64,000 nucleotides of DNA from contig NZ_QOHF01000001.1 in assembly GCF_003319115.1 (NCBI RefSeq), positions 124,001-188,000 on the forward strand. Direction: 5' to 3'. Each line of letters starts with the position of its first letter. Position 1 is the first letter of the stretch. The stretch is from Geodermatophilus sp. TF02-6. GTDB lineage: Bacteria; Actinomycetota; Actinomycetes; Mycobacteriales; Geodermatophilaceae. The translations under genes and the position numbers were made by a program. Positions 59,997-64,000 of the stretch are shown here, piece by piece. The notes under the pieces are model-generated. The model saw nothing but the letters and a program-made list of their open reading frames with translations, was not told the origin of the DNA and made no database searches.

Positions 59997-61712
59997 TCAC
60001 TCCGGCGTGGGGACGCCGCCGAGCTCGTTCGACACCAGGTAGGCCAGGGTGATCCCGCGACCGAGTGCGAACCCGCTGTTGTAGCCGCTGCCCGTGGTGG
60101 TCAGCGCCGCGCACGAGCCGACGGCGTACAGGCCGGGCACCGGACCGCCGGACTCGTCCAGGACGCGGCCGTCACCGTCGATGCGGACGCCGCTGGAGCC
60201 GATCCCGGTGCCGACGAACTTCAGGCGCAGCCCGTGGAACGGCGGCTGGGTGATCGGCCCGAGCACGGGGCTCGGCCGGTGCCGCGGATCGCCGGCGAAG
60301 CGGTTGACGTAGGTGACCGTGCCGCGCCCGAAGTCCGGGTCCTCCCCCCGTGCGGCGTGCTCGCTGAACTTCGCCGCGGTCTCCTCCAGTTGGGCGCCGT
60401 CGATGCCCAGCCGATCACCGAGCTCGCGCAGCGTCGGGGCGGAGGTGATCCAGCCCGCGGGGTAGTCCCCGCCCGGTGGGGTGGCGGCCAGTCCGTACTT
60501 CTGCCGGTGCTGGTCGTCGAAGACGAGGAAGAACGGCAGGTGGTGGTCGCCGGGGGCCAGCGTCCTGGCGACGATGTCCACCCAGTAGGAGTCGTTGCAG
60601 TACCGGCGGCCCGTGCGGTCGACGATCATGCTGTGCGGCATGGCGTACTCCGGCCCGTAGCCGTAGCCGGTGCCGACCTGCGACCGCCAGCCGGGCAGCA
60701 TCGGCACGCTGGTGGCCGGGATCCGCGCCACCGCACCGCCCACCGACCGGGCGAGCCGGATGCCGTCGCCGCGCAGGGTCTCGGGGGCCACGCTGCCGAA
60801 GTCCTCCGGGTCCAGGTCGACCATCTCCCGCACCAGGTCGGGATCCCAGTCGTAGGTGCTCGTGGCCAGGACGACGGGGCCGCGCACCTCGACCGCTCCG
60901 GACGGCCCCTCGGCGCGGACCCCGGTCACGCGGCCCTCGCCGTCCCGGACCAGCTCGGTCACCCGGTGGGACGTGCGGATCTCGACCCGGTCCTCCTGCA
61001 GCACACGGGCGAGGAAGCTGGCCACCACACCCGTGCCGAACGTGAGGGGGTCGGCGTCCGCACCGGGCTGCTGCACCTCCCGACCGTCGGCCAGACCGAA
61101 CGCCGGGACGCCGGCGTGCGTGGCGATGGTCCCGTCCTCGACCGACTCCTCGACGTAGGCGGCGCGCCGGCCCTTGAGCATCATGTCGTCGTAGGTCGTC
61201 CCCACCGGGAAGTAGGGGCTGACCCGCAGGCGGTCGCGCCAGTCGCCCAGCACGCTGCCGTCGACGACCTCGTTGGTCAGGTAGCGGCCGACCTCGAGGG
61301 CTCCGTCGGCCTCGTTGTGGTAGTCGGCCAGCGCCGGGATGACCTTCCAGCGGATCGCCCCGACGTCCTCCCAGTGCCGGACCGCCCGCGGTGCGGTCCG
61401 GATCCAGCGCAGCATCGCCGGCTCGTCGAGGACCTCCGGGTGGGCGTGGGCGATGCTGCGCACGTACCGCTCGGTGAGCTCGAGGCTGTCCTCGACGCCC
61501 TCCCGCGCGGCGACGTGGTTGGCCCCGCACCACACCTGGCCGCCGGAGTAGGCAGCGGCGCCGCCCACCAGGTCGGCCGCTTCCAGGACCACCGCGCGCC
61601 GGCCGTGCAGCGCCACTCCCAGGGCCGTCGCCAGGCCGGACAGCCCAGCTCCCACGACGACCACCGCGTCCTCGACGTCGGTGTCCTCGACGGCGGTGTG
61701 CCGACCGGTCAT
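59997..61712 (-). CDS. FAD-dependent dehydrogenase, KstD/fumarate reductase family
   Basis: A 571-residue flavoprotein paralogous to the next gene but divergent. FAD motif: AVVVVGAGLSGLATALGVAL. Other regions: AAAYSGGQVWCGANHVAARE and the C-terminal VPGLYAVGSCAALTTTGSGY then NSGFALGRGITLAYLVSNEL, lacking the GPGATLGP motif of true KstD. It is closer to other dehydrogenases of the family that act on ring enones or saturated acids. ATG at 61712 follows AGGAGG. It is the first gene of the operon, under a TTGACA promoter, and divergent from a PPOX-type gene. Confidence 0.86.
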   Translation of the reverse strand: MTGRHTAVEDTDVEDAVVVVGAGLSGLATALGVALHGRRAVVLEAADLVGGAAAYSGGQVWCGANHVAAREGVEDSLELTERYVRSIAHAHPEVLDEPAMLRWIRTAPRAVRHWEDVGAIRWKVIPALADYHNEADGALEVGRYLTNEVVDGSVLGDWRDRLRVSPYFPVGTTYDDMMLKGRRAAYVEESVEDGTIATHAGVPAFGLADGREVQQPGADADPLTFGTGVVASFLARVLQEDRVEIRTSHRVTELVRDGEGRVTGVRAEGPSGAVEVRGPVVLATSTYDWDPDLVREMVDLDPEDFGSVAPETLRGDGIRLARSVGGAVARIPATSVPMLPGWRSQVGTGYGYGPEYAMPHSMIVDRTGRRYCNDSYWVDIVARTLAPGDHHLPFFLVFDDQHRQKYGLAATPPGGDYPAGWITSAPTLRELGDRLGIDGAQLEETAAKFSEHAARGEDPDFGRGTVTYVNRFAGDPRHRPSPVLGPITQPPFHGLRLKFVGTGIGSSGVRIDGDGRVLDESGGPVPGLYAVGSCAALTTTGSGYNSGFALGRGITLAYLVSNELGGVPTPE

Positions 61713-61743
61713 GTGCAGACCTCCTGTGGTGTGGGACACGCTA

Positions 61744-61774
61744 ATCTAACGATATGATGAACAGGCTTTGTCAA
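61744..61774 (-). promoter_or_regulatory. Promoter for the flavoprotein operon
   Basis: Reverse strand TTGACA (61774-61769), a 19-base spacer and TTAGAT (61749-61744), 32 bases upstream of the flavoprotein ATG at 61712. The spacer is AT-rich for this genome (CATCATATCG). GTTAGA with an 18-base spacer is an alternative -10. Confidence 0.5.
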
Positions 61775-61818
61775 GGACGGCCGGTCCCGGCACCCGGCGT
61801 CGCGTTGGCGTCCGGGCG

Positions 61819-62361
61819 GTGAGCGGGCCGCGGAGTCGGGAGCCGGGTCGGGCGGGTGACGACGTGCCGGTCGGCGTCCGCGACATCGAGGACCTGCGCG
61901 GGACCGCACTGGCCCGCACCGAGCAGGACGACCTCTACGCGGCGCAGACCGAGTGCACGGTCGCGTACACCTCCCGGGCGGGGTGGCCGGCCGCGGTGGT
62001 GATGAGCTTCCTGCGCTCCGAGGGCCGCTTCTGGCTGACCGCCGTCGCCGGGCGGGACCACCTGGAGTCCCTGCGGGCGGACCCGAGGCTGACGATCGTG
62101 GTCGACAACCGGGGCACCGGCATGCCCGGGCGCCGGATGGTCGCCGTGCAGGGCACGGCCGTCGTGCACGAGGACCGGGCGACCAAGGACTGGTTCTACC
62201 CGGCGTTCGCCGCCCGGATGGCGCCGGCCGACCCGGCCGCGTTCGTCCGGCTGCTGGACAGCTCCCGCCGGGCCGTCCTCGAGGTGACGCCGACCGGCCG
62301 GCAACTCAGCCACGACAGCCGCAGGATCGCCGGCGACGGCCGCGGCGGCGAGCGCGGCTGA
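61819..62361 (+). CDS. Pyridoxamine 5'-phosphate oxidase-like (PPOX/FDR) protein
   Basis: A 180-residue split-barrel protein of the PPOX superfamily binding FMN, F420 or heme. Core segments are CTVAYTSRAGWPAAVVMSFL, RFWLTAVAGRDHLESLRADP and LTIVVDNRGTGMPGRRMVAV. Actinobacterial members are often F420-dependent reductases. The start is uncertain: GTG 61819 is used, while GTG at 61864 removes only a disordered segment. Neither has a clear ribosome binding site. It is divergent from the KstD-like operon, so it may reduce a quinone or enone intermediate. The cofactor cannot be determined from sequence. Confidence 0.82.
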   Translation: MSGPRSREPGRAGDDVPVGVRDIEDLRGTALARTEQDDLYAAQTECTVAYTSRAGWPAAVVMSFLRSEGRFWLTAVAGRDHLESLRADPRLTIVVDNRGTGMPGRRMVAVQGTAVVHEDRATKDWFYPAFAARMAPADPAAFVRLLDSSRRAVLEVTPTGRQLSHDSRRIAGDGRGGERG

Positions 62362-62393
62362 GGCCGCCGCTCCCGTGCCGACGGCCCCGGGGG

Positions 62394-63155
62394 TCACACC
62401 GTCGCCGGCAGCCCGCCGGCGACCCAGCCGCCGTCGACGGGCAGGACCACGCCGCTGACGTAGCTGGCCCGGGGCGAGGCGAGGAACACGACGGCGTCGG
62501 CGATCTCCGACGGCCGGCCGAAGCGGGCCATCGGGATCCGGTCGAGGTAGCGCTCGGCGGAGACCCGACCGCTGGCCAGCATCGCCCGCTGCATGTCGGT
62601 GGCCACCGTCCCGGGCGCCACGGCGTTGACCCGGATGCCGTCGGGACCCCACTCGGTGGCCAGGGAGCGCACGAGGCCCTCGACGCCGGCCTTGGCGGCG
62701 CAGTACGAGGCCCGGGCGGCGAACCCCTGGGCGGCGGAGACCGACGACACCATGACCATGCTCGAGCCCGCGCCCATCAGCGGCCGGGCCACCTGCGCGC
62801 CCACGAACGCCGCCCGCAGGTCGACCGCCAGGACGCGGTCCCAGTCCTCGAGCCGGTAGGTGACCGTCTCCCCCGGCGCGATGACGCCGGCGTTGGCGAC
62901 GAAGGTGGCCAGCCCCCCGCCCAGCTCGGCCGCCCGGGTGACGGCGCGGGAGAGCACCGCGGCGTCACCCGCGTCGCCGACCACCGCGTCGTGCCCGGGA
63001 CCGAGCTCCCCGACGACCTCCTCGACGCCGCCGGAGAGGTCCAGGCCCACCACGGACGACCCGGCCTCGGCGAAGCCCTGCAGGATGGCCCGGCCCAGAC
63101 CCTGCGCGGCGCCGGTGACCACCACGCCACGGGGGTGCGCGGCGGGCTCGGTCAC
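62394..63155 (-). CDS. Short-chain dehydrogenase/reductase
   Basis: A 253-residue SDR. It has VVVTGAAQGLGRAILQGFAE (cofactor motif), ATFVANAGVIAPG, Ser in MVMVSSVSAAQGF, YxxxK in ASYCAAKAGVEG and the tail YVSGVVLPVDGGWVAGGLP. It is of the classical FabG-like kind rather than the RGQGR mycofactocin type. GTG at 63155 overlaps the NTF2-like gene stop (GTGA). It is convergent with the PPOX gene, 32 bases apart. Oxidation of a hydroxyacyl-CoA or alcohol is likely. Confidence 0.92.
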   Translation of the reverse strand: MTEPAAHPRGVVVTGAAQGLGRAILQGFAEAGSSVVGLDLSGGVEEVVGELGPGHDAVVGDAGDAAVLSRAVTRAAELGGGLATFVANAGVIAPGETVTYRLEDWDRVLAVDLRAAFVGAQVARPLMGAGSSMVMVSSVSAAQGFAARASYCAAKAGVEGLVRSLATEWGPDGIRVNAVAPGTVATDMQRAMLASGRVSAERYLDRIPMARFGRPSEIADAVVFLASPRASYVSGVVLPVDGGWVAGGLPATV

Positions 63156-63619
63156 GACGGCTCCCGTCCCACGTGCACGAAGGAGGCGGACGCGGCCGGC
63201 AGGTGCAGGACCCGGTCGACGCGGATCCGCTTGTGGGCGAGCTTGAGCTCACCGTCGCGCTCCACGTGCACGTCGGCGTAGGAGCCGATGACCACGCGGG
63301 TGCGCTGCTCCTCGAGCATGGTGGCCTGGAAGTAGGCGGACGTCTCGATGGCGCCGGTCGCGCCCGCGTCCCGGGCCCGCTGGGCCAGCACGTTGGTCAC
63401 CACGTGCTGGCACACCGGGATCCGCAGCGCGTTGTGCGCGCGGTAGACGTCCAGGAAGGCCTCGACGCCCCGCTCGGTCGGCGCGTCGCCCCGGGTGATC
63501 TCGACGTCCTCGGTCACCATGGCGCGCAGGGCGTCCAGGTCGCCGTCGTCGACGGCCTTGGCGTAGCGGTGGTACAGCCGCGCGCTGTGCACGGCCAGCA
63601 GTGCGGGGTCGTCGGTCAT
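63152..63619 (-). CDS. NTF2-fold (SnoaL-like/dioxygenase small subunit-like) protein
   Basis: A 155-residue NTF2-fold protein (LYHRYAKAVDDGDLDALRAM; TEDVEITRGDAPTERGVEAF; HVVTNVLAQRARDAGATGAI; HKRIRVDRVLHLPAASASFV). The layout is close to small subunits of ring-hydroxylating dioxygenases, although no large subunit is present. ATG at 63619 follows GAGGGAAGG. It is coupled to the SDR downstream. A long hairpin repeat separates it from the upstream ABC ATPase gene. Confidence 0.87.
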   Translation of the reverse strand: MTDDPALLAVHSARLYHRYAKAVDDGDLDALRAMVTEDVEITRGDAPTERGVEAFLDVYRAHNALRIPVCQHVVTNVLAQRARDAGATGAIETSAYFQATMLEEQRTRVVIGSYADVHVERDGELKLAHKRIRVDRVLHLPAASASFVHVGREPS

Positions 63620-63656
63620 CGGCCTTCCCTCGGTCGGCGTGATGGCGGTCGGCCCC

Positions 63657-63783
63657 TCCAGGTAGGAGGACCCCGTCCCCCTCACCGCTCGCAAGCTCGC
63701 GACGAGCCTCTGGACGGGGCCTGGCGCGAGCTCGCGAGGGGCGGGGGGCAGGGGGGTCCTTCACGGGGAGGAGGGGTCCTCTT
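63657..63783. repeat. GC-rich hairpin repeats between the LivF-type and NTF2-like genes
   Basis: Two linked hairpins carry GAGGACCCC, GCTCGCAAGCTCGCGA, GCGAGCTCGCGAGGGGCGG, GGGGGGCAGGGGGGTCCTT and GGGGTCCTCTTTCA. They lie directly after the LivF-type stop. The repeat is the fourth location of the family seen at 16640, 21925 and 32553. Confidence 0.7.
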
Positions 63784-64000
63784 TCAGGCGCCCGGCCCGG
63801 CGAGCGCCGCCTCGCCGAGGAAGGCCCGCAGCACCGAGGCGTGGTTGCGGGCGTCGCCCGACGCGCCGGTGTAGACCACCTCGCCGCGCGCCATGGCGAC
63901 GACCTGGTCGGTGACGTCGAGGCCGGCCTCGGCGTTCTGCTCGACCATCAGGACGCCGATGCCCTCGTCGGCCATCTGGCGGACCTTGGCCAGGATCGAG
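63784..64000 (-). CDS. livF: LivF-type branched-chain amino acid ABC transporter ATPase, 5' part beyond window
   Basis: The C-terminal ~71 residues of an ABC ATPase: SILAKVRQMADEGIGVLMVE, QNAEAGLDVTDQVVAMARGE, VVYTGASGDARNHASVLRAF and LGEAALAG. MVEQN with Gln at the place of the usual H-loop His neighbour is typical of LivF-family proteins. Walker A, the signature and Walker B lie off the right edge. In catabolic clusters such transporters import aromatic or steroid-like carboxylic acids. The gene is read leftwards and the SnoaL/SDR pair follows it. Confidence 0.85.
   Translation of the reverse strand, partial: SILAKVRQMADEGIGVLMVEQNAEAGLDVTDQVVAMARGEVVYTGASGDARNHASVLRAFLGEAALAGPGA

Noticed and set aside
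61864-62361. Assigning the PPOX protein to F420 use
   Set aside because: The superfamily binds FMN, F420, biliverdin or heme and no decisive binding residues can be read from the sequence alone.

Overview
This 64 kb window is chromosomal DNA from a very high-GC actinobacterium. The codon use, many GTG starts, GTGA/ATGA overlapping gene junctions, mycofactocin-type short-chain dehydrogenases (SDRs), a P450-type 3Fe-4S ferredoxin, an SCO6745-family protein and a DUF222/HNH remnant all fit the Geodermatophilaceae (Geodermatophilus, Blastococcus, Modestobacter). The family assignment is inferred from style and was not tested by a search. No rRNA, tRNA, CRISPR array, integrase or transposase was seen.

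Layout. (1) 1-2.8 kb: the start of a polyphosphate kinase 2 gene and a membrane PAS-GGDEF diguanylate cyclase. (2) 3.0-10.0 kb: a LysR regulator divergent from a compact aromatic ring-degradation operon. It encodes a cyclase/hydrolase, an FAD aromatic monooxygenase, an extradiol dioxygenase, a fumarylacetoacetate hydrolase-family protein, a C-C bond hydrolase-like protein and a VOC protein. (3) 10.0-13.1 kb: a VapBC-type toxin-antitoxin pair, then gene ruins. These are a second VOC tail, a broken FAD monooxygenase and a frameshifted major facilitator superfamily (MFS) transporter. Further fragments (an alcohol dehydrogenase piece at 2.94 kb, an SDR tail at 8.30 kb) lie inside the neighbouring operon, so the locus has been reshuffled and is decaying. 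(4) 13.1-18.7 kb: a DHA2 drug exporter, a repeat-rich spacer, glucose-6-phosphate isomerase, an NmrA-like oxidoreductase and an SCO6745-family protein. (5) 18.7-27.1 kb: a maltodextrin module made of GH13 glycosidase, MsmK-type ATPase, MalG, MalF and MalE, with a divergent LacI regulator and a candidate operator. (6) 27.1-32.6 kb: an unusual thiolase lacking the usual second cysteine, a GH15 glucoamylase/trehalase, a short AMP-binding protein and an MFS transporter.

(7) 32.6-46.7 kb: a divergent catabolic supercluster. Leftward: 3Fe-4S ferredoxin, CoA ligase, CitE-like lyase, aldehyde dehydrogenase, CaiB-type CoA-transferase, SDR, amidohydrolase, MenB/BadI-like crotonase and ferredoxin reductase, mostly overlapping. 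Rightward: P450, mycofactocin-type SDR, second P450, secreted SMP-30-like lactonase. Together these supply a complete P450 electron chain, alcohol and aldehyde oxidation, CoA activation and possible ring-cleaving crotonase and lyase steps. (8) 46.7-48 kb: a DUF222 remnant and a small TPR-like protein. (9) 48-64 kb: further degradation genes. These are acyl-CoA ligases, two MaoC-like half proteins, thioesterase, esterases, more mycofactocin-type SDRs, NTF2-like proteins, and two flavoproteins of the 3-ketosteroid dehydrogenase type. The window ends in a LivF-type ABC ATPase.

The most interesting content is the 32-64 kb region, which reads as a catabolic island for an alicyclic, steroid- or terpenoid-like substrate that I cannot name. 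Candidate shared operators (AACATG/GCAT type) lie at several of its promoters and also upstream of the 31.3 kb MFS gene. A second theme is a family of GC-rich hairpin repeats found at the 3' ends of genes.
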